Positions 1 through 6,373 of a stretch of DNA of 11,636 bases are shown piece by piece. A program made the position numbers and the translations under genes. Below the pieces are notes generated by a model, which worked only from the letters and a program-made list of their open reading frames with translations, searched no databases and was not told the DNA's origin. This stretch comes from Bacillota bacterium (GTDB lineage Bacteria; Bacillota; Clostridia; Peptostreptococcales; Anaerovoracaceae), in the NCBI GenBank assembly GCA_030527065.1, contig JAUNBO010000047.1, positions 1-11,636 of the forward strand, in the 5' to 3' direction. Each line of letters begins with the position of its first letter. Within the stretch, counting starts at the first letter, position 1.

Positions 1-72
1 TTGAGCCGTAAAATTCTCTGGGACGAGGACAGTCCGGCAAACCGCTCCCCCTGGCGCCCCCTTGAAAAGTAA
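1..72 (+). CDS. Possible 3' end of an upstream gene (23 codons)
   Basis: The frame starting at base 1 is open for 23 codons and stops with TAA at 70-72. The last dozen codons (ending S-P-W-R-P-L-E-K) lie inside the inverted repeat at 32-74. If this is a real C-terminus, the repeat has therefore supplied its tail. No family can be recognised from so short a piece, and the frame could be open by chance. Confidence 0.25.
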   Translation: MSRKILWDEDSPANRSPWRPLEK

Positions 73-74
73 CT
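32..74 (-). repeat. GC-rich dispersed repeat, left copy (inverted relative to 1499-1541)
   Basis: The reverse complement of this stretch matches 1499-1541 at 38 of 43 positions with no gaps. The two copies face each other across the manC-type gene. It is built from a GTTACT-type end, a run of five G followed by GCC, another G run, and the segment GCGGTTTGCCGGAC. Similarity stops at base 31 on the outer side. Confidence 0.8.
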
Positions 75-108
75 AGAGATGTGGTGTGTTTTTCTTTTTG
101 CAAAAATG

Positions 109-117
109 TGGTATGAT
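109..117 (+). promoter_or_regulatory. Putative extended -10 promoter of the manC-type gene
   Basis: TGG followed by TATGAT (109-117) fits an extended -10 element (TG-N-TATAAT, one mismatch). No good -35 hexamer lies 17 bases upstream, only a T-rich run. The predicted start, near 124, leaves a short leader before the ribosome binding site GAGGGGAG (133-140) and the ATG at 148. Prediction by eye only. Confidence 0.4.
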
Positions 118-147
118 AAGGATAACACACAAGAGGGGAGTGATGTT

Positions 148-1488
148 ATGCATTTGATATTATTGTCCGGCGGTTCCGGGAAGCGCCTCTGGCCCCTGTC
201 CAACGACGTCCGCTCCAAGCAGTTTTTACAGCTTTTACCGGCGGGGGACGGCACTTGTGAATCCATGGTCAGCCGGGTATACCGGCAGATCAGAGAGGCC
301 GGAAGCTGGGATTCCATCACCGTGGCGGCCAGCGCTCTGCAGAAGGACCTGCTGCAGCTTCAGCTGAGCCAAGATGTCAATATAGTGGAAGAGCCCGAAC
401 GCCGGGACACCTTCCCCGCCATCGCCCTGGCCTGCGCTTTTTTATGTGACAAGAAAGGAGTCCCGGAAACAGACGTGGCGGCGGTGATGCCGGTGGACAG
501 CTTTGTGGAAGCAGCCTATTTCAAGGCCGTAGCCACCATCCCGGAAGTCCTTCAGGACAGACCGGAGAGCCTGGCCCTGCTGGGGGCCACACCGTCCCAG
601 CCCTCGGAAAAATACGGATATATCGTGCCCCAGGAGCCGGGAGCCCCCCTCTCCCGTGTAAAATGCTTCCGCGAAAAACCCAACGCTGCCGTGGCCAAAC
701 AGCTCATGGCCCAGGGAGCCCTCTGGAACTGCGGCGTGTTCGGTCTGCGTCTGCAATATGTGCTGGACATTTTAAGAAACAAGTACGGCATGGAGGACGT
801 GAGCTATAAGAGCGTTCTGGAAAACTTCGGGCAGCTGAACAAGATCAGCTTCGATTATGAAGTGGTGGAGAAGGCCAGGGATATCTGGGTGATCCGCTAC
901 AAAGGAAGCTGGAAGGATCTGGGGAGCTGGGAGACCCTTACGGAGGAGATGGCCACGCCCATTCTGGGAAGGTCCCTTATGGACAGCGCCTGTGAGAGCA
1001 GCCACGTCATCAACGAGCTGGACATTCCCGTCATCGGCATGGGCCTGAAAAATATGGTGGTGGCCGCAGGCAGAGACGGCATTCTGGTGGCGGAAAAAGG
1101 AGAGACCCACCGGCTGAAGGATTTTGTGGGAGGCTTCCGGCAGCGGCCCATGTTTGAGGAAAAGCGCTGGGGCACTTACGAGGTGCTGGGCAGCAGCTTC
1201 TACGCCGGAGGCACGGAAGCCCTCACGAAAAAGCTGACCATACTGGAGGGTCTGCAGATCAGCTATCAGTACCATCAGCACAGAAAAGAGCTGTGGACCA
1301 TCCTTGCCGGGGAAGGCCTGCTGCTCATAGAAGGAGAAAAAAGATTAGTGGGGCTCGGAGATGTGGTGCGGATCGATGAGGGCATGAAGCACGGGATAAA
1401 GGCTTTAAAAAAGCTGGAATTGATAGAAGTGCAACTGGGCAGCCCTCTTCTGGAAGAGGACATCGTCCGCCTGGACGAGAATTGGTAA
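148..1488 (+). CDS. manC: Mannose-1-phosphate guanylyltransferase with C-terminal cupin (ManC/CpsB type)
   Basis: The predicted role is making GDP-mannose from mannose-1-phosphate and GTP in the cytoplasm, for capsule, exopolysaccharide or glycan synthesis. The 446-residue protein opens with the nucleotidyltransferase signature LSGGSGKRLWPLS and a following SKQF (about residues 6-26). It has the sugar-nucleotide motif FREKP near residue 174 and a C-terminal cupin domain from about residue 330, with the metal-site-like segment YHQHRKELW near 375-383. The cupin is the type II phosphomannose isomerase domain found in bifunctional ManC enzymes, so isomerase activity is possible but not certain. 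The start at 148 is preferred over an upstream in-frame ATG at 79 because the protein then begins directly at the fold and GAGGGGAG lies 7 bases upstream. No other polysaccharide genes are nearby; it stands alone between two inverted repeats. Confidence 0.9.
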   Translation: MHLILLSGGSGKRLWPLSNDVRSKQFLQLLPAGDGTCESMVSRVYRQIREAGSWDSITVAASALQKDLLQLQLSQDVNIVEEPERRDTFPAIALACAFLCDKKGVPETDVAAVMPVDSFVEAAYFKAVATIPEVLQDRPESLALLGATPSQPSEKYGYIVPQEPGAPLSRVKCFREKPNAAVAKQLMAQGALWNCGVFGLRLQYVLDILRNKYGMEDVSYKSVLENFGQLNKISFDYEVVEKARDIWVIRYKGSWKDLGSWETLTEEMATPILGRSLMDSACESSHVINELDIPVIGMGLKNMVVAAGRDGILVAEKGETHRLKDFVGGFRQRPMFEEKRWGTYEVLGSSFYAGGTEALTKKLTILEGLQISYQYHQHRKELWTILAGEGLLLIEGEKRLVGLGDVVRIDEGMKHGIKALKKLELIEVQLGSPLLEEDIVRLDENW

Positions 1489-1498
1489 CGCAGGGGAA

Positions 1499-1569
1499 CG
1501 TTACTCTTGAAGGGGGTGCCAGGGGGGGCGGTTTGCCGGACCTCCGCAGGAGCCCCCGAAAAAGTAACT
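1499..1569 (+). repeat. Dyad-symmetric intergenic repeat, right copy
   Basis: Bases 1499-1541 are the inverted counterpart of 32-74. This copy continues so that its own ends pair: the 1500-1520 arm (GTTACTCTTGAAGGGGGTGCC) and the 1549-1568 arm, whose reverse complement begins GTTACTTTTTCGGGGG, form a long imperfect stem. An inner GCGG/CCGC stem (1529-1532 with 1543-1546) sits within it. It lies 10 bases after the manC-type stop and could act as an RNA structure at the transcript end, but no good U-run follows. It resembles a REP- or MITE-like element. Confidence 0.7.
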
Positions 1570-1680
1570 TGATAACGCATAGATGAGGAGCGGCGGCGCT
1601 AATCCTCTGGACTTTTTGCTTCAGAAAATATATCATGGATAAAGGAAGAGAGCTTCCTTGCATTATTCGGGGGAAACGGG

Positions 1681-1827
1681 ATGGAGAGCATAACGATTTT
1701 GAAAATAGTCCTGGTGGCGCTGATGTGTCTGCCGATGCTTTGGCTGCTTTGGGTATTTTTTTGGAAGCTGTATGACGAAATGGTCAGGAAGACCGGCGAA
1801 AAAGCTCCGGCGAAGAGACGGGGATAG
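1681..1827 (+). CDS. Small single-pass membrane protein, unknown function
   Basis: This is a 48-codon reading frame beginning ATG at 1681, with a plausible G-rich ribosome binding site (GGGGGA, about 6 bases upstream), ending TAG at 1825-1827. The product has a hydrophobic segment of about 23 residues (I-V-L-V-A-L-M-C-L-P... to W-V-F-F-W, residues 9-31). A basic tail (KTGEKAPAKRRG) follows, so it is probably one membrane helix with a cytoplasmic positive tail. It ends 14 bases before tmk and is likely the first gene of that operon. I do not recognise a family. The ribosome binding site, spacing and membrane-protein composition favour a real gene, but it is short. Confidence 0.55.
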   Translation: MESITILKIVLVALMCLPMLWLLWVFFWKLYDEMVRKTGEKAPAKRRG

Positions 1828-1841
1828 GAGAACACTGAGAC

Positions 1842-2510
1842 ATGGGGAGCGGCAGGCTCATTACCTTTGAGGGACCGGATGGTTCCGGAAAAACCACGCA
1901 ATTGGAGTTGTTGAAGACCTTTCTGACAGAGAAAGGCTTTTCTGTGCTGTTCACCCGGGAGCCCGGAGGCACCCGGATCGGCGAAAAACTCCGGCAGATC
2001 ATTCTGGACAAGGAGCATCAGGAGATGGACGCCGTCACGGAGGTCTTTCTTTATGCCGCAGCCAGAGCCCAGCACGTGTCCGAGCTGATCAAGCCGGCCA
2101 TGGCGGCGGGAAAGCTGGTGGTCTGCGACCGCTTTGTGGATTCCAGCATAGCCTATCAGGCCTGGGGCCGGTCCCTGGGCAATATGGTGGCGGAGATCAA
2201 CCGCTGGGCAGCGGCAGGCCTGATGCCGGACCTTACCTTTCTCTTGATGGTGGCGCCGGAAGCGGGCCGGACCAGGCTGGAGCAGGGAAGGACAGAGGAG
2301 CTGGACCGGCTGGAGCGGGAGCCGGCGGAGTACCGGCAGCGGGTCTGTGAGGGCTACCGCACGCTGGCGGAGCAGGCCCCGGAGCGCATCGTTTTTCTGG
2401 ACGGGACCCGCTCCATAGAATCTTTGCAGAAAGAGATCAGAGAGCGGACCCTGAGACTGCTGGAAGAGGATTCTCCGGGGAAGGAGGGCCCATGGGAAGC
2501 AGGCCGGTAG
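1842..2510 (+). CDS. tmk: Thymidylate kinase (dTMP kinase)
   Basis: It phosphorylates dTMP to dTDP with ATP, a required step of dTTP synthesis in the cytoplasm. The 222-residue protein has the P-loop GPDGSGKT (residues 11-18), the TREPGG motif (38-43), the CDRFVDSSIAYQ segment carrying the DR(F/Y) motif (95-106), and a basic LID-like stretch RTRLEQGRTEELDRLE (about 143-158). Length is typical of the family. The ATG at 1842 has AGGAG at 1826-1830. The next gene starts inside its last codons (19-base overlap), indicating translational coupling with holB. The tmk-holB-ricT order is common in Gram-positive genomes. Confidence 0.97.
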   Translation: MGSGRLITFEGPDGSGKTTQLELLKTFLTEKGFSVLFTREPGGTRIGEKLRQIILDKEHQEMDAVTEVFLYAAARAQHVSELIKPAMAAGKLVVCDRFVDSSIAYQAWGRSLGNMVAEINRWAAAGLMPDLTFLLMVAPEAGRTRLEQGRTEELDRLEREPAEYRQRVCEGYRTLAEQAPERIVFLDGTRSIESLQKEIRERTLRLLEEDSPGKEGPWEAGR

Positions 2511-3349
2511 AAGAACGCCTGAAAGAGGCGGTGAGGGAGGGGACCCTTTCCCATGCCTACATCTTCCAGGGGCCGGACGAAAACAGCTCCCTGGCTCTGG
2601 CCCGGGAATTGGCGAAAGCCGTCCTCTGCATGGAGTTTTCCCCGGAGGGGCCCGGGACCGGCGCCTGCGGAAACTGCGTCAACTGCCGCAGGGTGGACCA
2701 CGATAATCATGAGGATGTCTTTTACGTCCGGGCCGAGGGCCTGTCGGTAAAGGATGAAGACATAGAGGAACTCCAGGCTAAATTGAAGTTAAAGCCCGGT
2801 CAGGGGCTCTGGAAGGTGGCGGTCCTCTGCGATGCGGATACCATGACCCACCGGGCGCAGAACCGGCTCCTGAAGACCCTGGAAGAGCCCGTGGGGAGCG
2901 CTTTGCTGATCCTGCTGTCCGTAAATGCGGAAAACCTGCTGCCCACCATACGCTCCCGCTGTGTTTTGCAGAGAGTGGACAGCGAAGAGCGGGAGCTCTG
3001 GGACGGTGCGGCGGAAACGGCCCGGGCCGTGGGAGCCCTGCTGTTGGAAAACAGTCCCTTTTATCTGCTGGACCAGGCCCTGGAGCCGGTAGGGGGGCAG
3101 AGAGACCGGGCCGCAGACTTCTTAGACGCGCTGGAGCTTTGGTACCGGGACCTGCTGCTGGCCTTTCACGACAGGAAGGGAGAACTTCTGTGCAGCGGCG
3201 CAGATCCCCGGGAGATACTGAGACAGGCAAAGCAGTGCAGGCGGATGGACATCCCCCAGGCGGTGAAGGCCATAGAGGAGGCCCGCCGTCTTCTGAGCAG
3301 ACACGTCAACACAGCCTACGTTCTGAAAGGATTGCTGTTGAAGTTATAA
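2492..3349 (+). CDS. holB: DNA polymerase III delta' subunit (clamp loader)
   Basis: This 285-residue AAA+ clamp-loader subunit helps load the beta sliding clamp. Seen in the sequence: the SHAYIFQGP start of the AAA+ fold (20-28), a four-cysteine zinc-module pattern (C46, C59, C62, C65), the RLLKTLEEP block (125-133) and the SRC arginine-finger motif (155-157). The Walker A position reads GPDENSS (27-33) and lacks the lysine and GKT core, so this subunit should not bind ATP. Loss of ATP binding is known for E. coli delta'. The start at 2492 has AAGGAGG at 2481-2487 and overlaps the tmk end by 19 bases. ricT follows after 23 bases. Confidence 0.93.
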   Translation: MGSRPVEERLKEAVREGTLSHAYIFQGPDENSSLALARELAKAVLCMEFSPEGPGTGACGNCVNCRRVDHDNHEDVFYVRAEGLSVKDEDIEELQAKLKLKPGQGLWKVAVLCDADTMTHRAQNRLLKTLEEPVGSALLILLSVNAENLLPTIRSRCVLQRVDSEERELWDGAAETARAVGALLLENSPFYLLDQALEPVGGQRDRAADFLDALELWYRDLLLAFHDRKGELLCSGADPREILRQAKQCRRMDIPQAVKAIEEARRLLSRHVNTAYVLKGLLLKL

Positions 3350-3372
3350 GGAAAAGAAAAGGAGATATTTTC

Positions 3373-4296
3373 ATGATAAAGGTAGCCAGCGTCCGGTTCA
3401 AGAAGGCCGGAAAGATCTATTACTTCGATCCCCGGGATCTGCAGCTGAAAAAGGGAGACAGCGTCATTGTGGAAACGGCCAGGGGGCTGGAATTCGGCAC
3501 TATGGCGGAGGACGTGACCGAGGTGGAGGAAAAGGCCGTGGTGTCACCCTTGAAGCGCATCGTCCGGCTGGCCAACGCCAAAGACCTGGCCCAGCATCAG
3601 GAAAACATGGAGAAAAAGGAAAAGGCTCTGGCGCTCTGTCAGGAAAAGGTGAACAAGCACAAGCTGGATATGAAGCTGATAGACGTGGAGCATACCTTTG
3701 ATAACAATAAGATCATCTTCTATTTTACCGCCGACGGACGGGTGGATTTCCGGGAGCTGGTGAAGGACCTGGCGGGGGTCTTCCGCATGCGCATAGAGCT
3801 GCGGCAGATCGGCGTCCGGGACGAGGCGAAAATGATAGGCAGCATAGGTTCCTGCGGCCGTCCTTTGTGCTGCCATGCCTGGATGCCGGATTTTGAGCCC
3901 GTGTCCATAAAAATGGCCAAGGTCCAGAACCTGTCCCTGAACCCCACCAAAATTTCCGGCACCTGCGGCCGGCTCATGTGCTGCCTGAAATATGAAAACG
4001 CCACCTATGTGGACCTGAAAAAGGGAATGCCGGATACCGGAGACCGGGTGGACACTCCCGACGGCATAGGCGTGGTATACGACAGCAACATCCTGGAGGG
4101 CAAGGTGAAGGTGCGCCTGGTGCTGGAGGAAAAAACGGAGGACAAACAGGAGAAGCTGTCCTCGGACCTTTATACTTATCAAAAGGAAGAGATCCGGCGC
4201 ATTTCCGGGAAGAAGAAGGGCGGACGGGATAAGGAAGCGAAGGAAGAGCTGGACCCGGCGGTGCTGAAGGAGATAAAAGGCCTGCTGGAAGAATAA
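3373..4296 (+). CDS. ricT: RicT/YaaT, PSP1-domain regulatory protein
   Basis: This 307-residue PSP1 C-terminal domain protein is related to B. subtilis YaaT (RicT). There it joins RicA and RicF in an iron-sulfur complex that supports RNase Y-dependent RNA processing and entry into sporulation, competence and biofilm programmes. The conserved core shows two cysteine clusters, SCGRPLCCHAW (C161, C166, C167) and TCGRLMCCLKYE (C198, C203, C204), which fit Fe-S ligation. The tail is charged and rich in Lys and Glu. The ATG at 3373 (MIKVASVRFK) has GGAG at 3361-3364. The frame is open upstream to 3139, but that extension overlaps holB and looks unlike the family, so it is rejected. It is the last gene of the operon and is followed at once by a terminator palindrome. 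Confidence 0.95.
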   Translation: MIKVASVRFKKAGKIYYFDPRDLQLKKGDSVIVETARGLEFGTMAEDVTEVEEKAVVSPLKRIVRLANAKDLAQHQENMEKKEKALALCQEKVNKHKLDMKLIDVEHTFDNNKIIFYFTADGRVDFRELVKDLAGVFRMRIELRQIGVRDEAKMIGSIGSCGRPLCCHAWMPDFEPVSIKMAKVQNLSLNPTKISGTCGRLMCCLKYENATYVDLKKGMPDTGDRVDTPDGIGVVYDSNILEGKVKVRLVLEEKTEDKQEKLSSDLYTYQKEEIRRISGKKKGGRDKEAKEELDPAVLKEIKGLLEE

Positions 4297-4304
4297 AAAA
4301 ATCA

Positions 4305-4345
4305 GCGAGGCGGCCCCGGGGCCGCCTCGCTTTCAAGTCTTTTTC
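4305..4345. terminator. Bidirectional rho-independent terminator between ricT and the DUF1292 gene
   Basis: Bases 4305-4330 form a perfect 26-bp GC-rich palindrome (GCGAGGCGGCCCC and its complement), giving an 11-bp stem with a 4-base loop. On the plus strand TTTCAAGTCTTTTT follows. On the minus strand the palindrome is followed by CTGATTTTTTT, the better U-run. It can therefore end both the ricT operon and the convergent DUF1292 transcript. Confidence 0.9.
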
Positions 4346-4366
4346 GTTTGGGACGGGGGAAGGGAA

Positions 4367-4651
4367 TTATTCTTCCTCCGCCGTGATGGCCTCAAATTCC
4401 TTTACCACCTTTTCGAATTCTGCGTCGTCGTCGATATCGATGAGCTCGAATTCGTCTTCTCCCGTTTCCTTGTAGCCGTAGATGTAGACGTCGTCTGAGC
4501 CGTCGTCGGGAATGAGGGCGATGTATTCTTTATCGTCTACATCAAAAACGCCCATGATCTCACATTCTACTTCCTGTCCGTCGTCGAACTCCAGGGTGAG
4601 GTATTCGGCCTCGTCTTCCAGGCCTTCATAGTCCTTTTCATTATCTGCCAT
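4367..4651 (-). CDS. DUF1292-family acidic small protein (YrzB-like)
   Basis: This 94-residue, very acidic protein matches the DUF1292 type: a conserved beta-rich core around YLTLEFDDGQEVECEIMGVF (residues 15-34), then KEYIALIP and DDVYIYGYKE, then an acidic tail (ELIDIDDDAEFEKV). The biochemical function of the family is unknown. The start is taken at 4651 (MADNEKDYEG) because AAGGAG lies just upstream on the minus strand. The longer frame back to 4744 has no such site and reads through the promoter. The promoter at 4716-4744 serves it directly. In the inferred ancestral layout the gene followed uvrC on the same strand. Confidence 0.88.
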   Translation of the reverse strand: MADNEKDYEGLEDEAEYLTLEFDDGQEVECEIMGVFDVDDKEYIALIPDDGSDDVYIYGYKETGEDEFELIDIDDDAEFEKVVKEFEAITAEEE

Positions 4652-4715
4652 GTCGGATCTCCTTCCATGATGATCTTTGAAATTCTTCCGGCCCGGCCGG
4701 AAACCTCTCAAGGAC

Positions 4716-4744
4716 ATTGTAACACTATATTTCGTTTTTCTCAA
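4716..4744 (-). promoter_or_regulatory. Sigma-A-type promoter of the DUF1292 gene
   Basis: On the minus strand TTGAGA (4744-4739) and TACAAT (4721-4716) are separated by exactly 17 bases. Transcription would start near 4709 and give a leader of about 58 nt. The -35 hexamer overlaps codons of the uvrC-tail-like remnant (4725-4780), so this promoter was probably once embedded in the end of uvrC. Confidence 0.7.
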
Positions 4745-4779
4745 TGGAATTATGCAAAACCTTTTTTACTTTTCCCGCA
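4725..4779 (-). repeat. Detached uvrC 3'-end remnant (att-like copy 1)
   Basis: Read on the minus strand this gives A-G-K-V-K-K-V-L-H-N-S-I-E-K-N-E-I-stop. The end of intact uvrC gives A-E-K-V-K-K-V-L-H-D-S-L-A-E-S-E-M-stop. The stop codons and the core are both offset by exactly 1594 bases. Bases 4753-4779 match 6347-6373 at 26 of 27 positions. The tail toward the stop (4725-4756 versus 6319-6350) matches at 22 of 32, mostly with conservative or third-position changes. Similarity to uvrC ends at 4779/6373. No longer attached to any uvrC body, it marks the outer end of the AbiE islet. Confidence 0.8.
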
Positions 4780-4809
4780 CCTTTTCTTTTGGATTGAAAA
4801 GGCAGAAAG

Positions 4810-4853
4810 ATTCTATTTAAAAGTCAACGAAGGAGTTGACTTTTAAATAGAAT
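4810..4853. promoter_or_regulatory. Perfect 19-bp inverted repeat, probable AbiEi operator
   Basis: The arms 4810-4828 (ATTCTATTTAAAAGTCAAC) and 4835-4853 are exact reverse complements around the 6-base spacer GAAGGA. The right arm contains the -35 hexamer of the abiEi promoter, so a bound protein would block RNA polymerase. Negative autoregulation by AbiEi through inverted repeats in its promoter is known for characterised AbiE systems. That this dyad is the binding site here is inference. Confidence 0.75.
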
Positions 4854-4864
4854 GGATATATAAT
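4836..4864 (+). promoter_or_regulatory. Sigma-A promoter of abiEi-abiEii
   Basis: TTGACT (4836-4841) and TATAAT (4859-4864) are separated by exactly 17 bases, a near-consensus strong promoter. Its -35 lies in the operator arm. Transcription would start near 4871. GGAGG (4885-4889) then precedes the ATG at 4896 with 6-base spacing. Confidence 0.85.
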
Positions 4865-4895
4865 TTCATTCAAAAGTAAATAATGGAGGCGATCG

Positions 4896-5489
4896 ATGAA
4901 TATCAATCAGACTATTTATAATGAAATATTGAAGAACAATAATATAATAACCACATCTCAAGTGCTTGCATTGGGATATTCAAAACAATTGTTGGCGAGT
5001 TATGTAAAAAACGGACTTCTGGAACGATGCAGACATGGGATATATACATTGCCTGATGCAGTGCATGATGATATGTACACTTTAATGCTTCGTTCTGACA
5101 GAATTGTTTTTTCACATGATACGGCACTGTTCCTGAATGAATTGTCGGAAAGGATCCCGTTCAAGCATACAGTAACGATCCCGAGTAATACAGCATTGCC
5201 AGGCTCCTTGAAAGACGAGTGTCGCTGCTTTTATGTCAAGCCGGAATTGCATGGTGTTGGAATCATAGAAAAAAGCACTACCTTTGGAAATACAGTTCGA
5301 TGCTACAATATAGAAAGAACAATTTGTGATTTTCTCAGATGCCGAAATCGCTGTGATGAAGAAACGGTTACCGACGCCATTAAAAATTACGCATCGTATG
5401 ATAAAAAGGATCTGAATCTTCTTTCAGTATATGCAAAGCAATTTAAGGTTGTGAAAGATTTAAAAAAGTATCTGGAGGTGTTGTTATGA
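4896..5489 (+). CDS. abiEi: AbiEi-type antitoxin / transcriptional autoregulator
   Basis: The 197-residue protein has the N-terminal winged-helix domain of AbiEi antitoxins. Residues 1-52 contain the ITTSQVLALGYSKQLLASYVKNGLLERCRHGIYTL-type block (given here as two adjoining segments, about 18-36 and 37-52), with the typical R-x-GIY end. An AbiEi-like C-terminal region follows (SHDTALFLNELSERIPFK, 73-90, and the NIERTICDFLR segment). In known AbiE systems AbiEi counters the AbiEii toxin without direct binding (type IV) and represses its own operon. It starts at a strong ribosome binding site (GGAGG, 4885-4889) and overlaps the toxin gene by 4 bases (ATGA), so the two are translationally coupled. 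Family assignment is from sequence pattern. Phage defence activity is not shown by the sequence. Confidence 0.88.
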   Translation: MNINQTIYNEILKNNNIITTSQVLALGYSKQLLASYVKNGLLERCRHGIYTLPDAVHDDMYTLMLRSDRIVFSHDTALFLNELSERIPFKHTVTIPSNTALPGSLKDECRCFYVKPELHGVGIIEKSTTFGNTVRCYNIERTICDFLRCRNRCDEETVTDAIKNYASYDKKDLNLLSVYAKQFKVVKDLKKYLEVLL

Positions 5490-6313
5490 GTGCAAGAGCC
5501 ATGAGTTTGAAAGCAAAAATCAGGAACTATGCAAAGAGCAGCAATATTGCGGCACAGGTCGTTCTTCAGAACTATATGTTTGAACGATTTCTGGCAAGAT
5601 TATCTGAATCGGAGTATTGCGAAAAATTTGTCATAAAGGGAGGTATGCTGATTGCTGCGATCGTAGGGCTTGATACCAGGTCCACAATGGATCTGGACGC
5701 CACTTTAAAAAACCTCCCGCTGGAGAAAGAGAAAATCATAGAAGCGGTAAATAATATCTGCAACATTGATCTTGAAGATGAGGTAACTTTCGAAATAACG
5801 TCAATCGCACCAATTCGTAAAGATGACAGGTATGGCGGATTCTGTGTGAGGCTAAACGCCATGTATGATATGATGATCACCCCGCTTTCAATTGACATAT
5901 CTACGGGTGATGTGATTACTCCATCTGCTGTACAGTATGAATTTGGCGGTATCTTCGATGATGAAGTGCGTATACGGCTGTGGGGCTATAATATTGAAAC
6001 GGTTATGGCAGAAAAAATAGAAGCGATTTTGAGCCGGGGTGTCTTCAGTACAAGACCGAGAGACTATTATGATGTTTTTATTCTTGGTACTACGCAAGAG
6101 TACAATAACAAATTGTTGAAAAAAGCGTTGGCAGCAACGGCCGAACACAGAGGAAGCGCCGGAAAAATTGCTGATGTCGATATGATCCTCTCGTTGATAT
6201 CAGACAGTGATGATTTAAAAGATATGTGGTCAAAATATCAGAAAAAATTTGTTTATGCAGAGGGGATAAGCTATGAGCAAATTATAACAGTTTTAAGAGA
6301 GCTTTTGAAGTAA
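5486..6313 (+). CDS. abiEii: AbiEii-type nucleotidyltransferase toxin
   Basis: The 275-residue protein shows the AbiEii/DNA polymerase beta-like fold signature: KGG (51-53), then R65-S-T-M-D69-L-D71 as the metal-binding D-x-D. Further conserved parts are the third-acid segment LSIDIS (D137), AEKIEAIL (K177) and RPRDYYDVF (R192-D193, D196). All expected acidic residues are present, so it looks catalytically intact. Characterised members are NTP-binding nucleotidyltransferases, and related MenT toxins add nucleotides to tRNA acceptor ends; the substrate here is unknown. The ATG overlaps the abiEi stop (ATGA); a second Met at residue 6 is an alternative start. It ends 5 bases from the converging uvrC stop, and no terminator is visible between them. 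Confidence 0.88.
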   Translation: MSARAMSLKAKIRNYAKSSNIAAQVVLQNYMFERFLARLSESEYCEKFVIKGGMLIAAIVGLDTRSTMDLDATLKNLPLEKEKIIEAVNNICNIDLEDEVTFEITSIAPIRKDDRYGGFCVRLNAMYDMMITPLSIDISTGDVITPSAVQYEFGGIFDDEVRIRLWGYNIETVMAEKIEAILSRGVFSTRPRDYYDVFILGTTQEYNNKLLKKALAATAEHRGSAGKIADVDMILSLISDSDDLKDMWSKYQKKFVYAEGISYEQIITVLRELLK

Positions 6314-6318
6314 CGGCG

Positions 6319-6373
6319 CTACATTTCACTCTCTGCAAGGGAATCGTGCAAAACCTTTTTTACTTTTTCCGCA
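6319..6373 (-). repeat. uvrC 3' end with att-like core (copy 2)
   Basis: This is the last 17 sense codons of uvrC plus the stop, the partner of 4725-4779. The near-identical core is 6347-6373 (26 of 27 with 4753-4779). It encodes the end of the helix-hairpin-helix region (KVKKVLH). If integration was site-specific, the bases from the core to the stop (6319-6346) were supplied by the element and those at 4725-4752 are the native end. Confidence 0.75.

Larger units (their letters stand above)
4753..6346. mobile_element. 1594-bp AbiE toxin-antitoxin islet inserted at the 3' end of uvrC
   Basis: The islet spans from one 27-bp core (4753-4779) to the next (6347-6373). It is clearly more AT-rich than the flanking genes, with AT-rich codon choice in both of its genes. 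It holds only an operator/promoter and two genes, and no integrase or transposase is present. The end of uvrC is kept intact, while a diverged second copy of that end lies on the far side. This is the arrangement left by site-specific integration into a gene end. How it moved is inference: an integrase acting in trans, loss of an integrase from a larger element, or homologous exchange. Confidence 0.6.

Noticed and set aside
1585..1617. Possible terminator GAGGAGCG...CGCTAATCCTC followed by CTTTTT
   Set aside because: The stem is short and interrupted, with an intervening non-T stretch; too weak to call.
3139..3372. Upstream extension of the ricT frame
   Set aside because: It overlaps holB in another frame, has no homology-like sequence, and a good ribosome binding site precedes the ATG at 3373.
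4652..4744. Longer start for the DUF1292 gene
   Set aside because: The extension covers its own promoter region and lacks a ribosome binding site, whereas the ATG at 4651 has a strong one.
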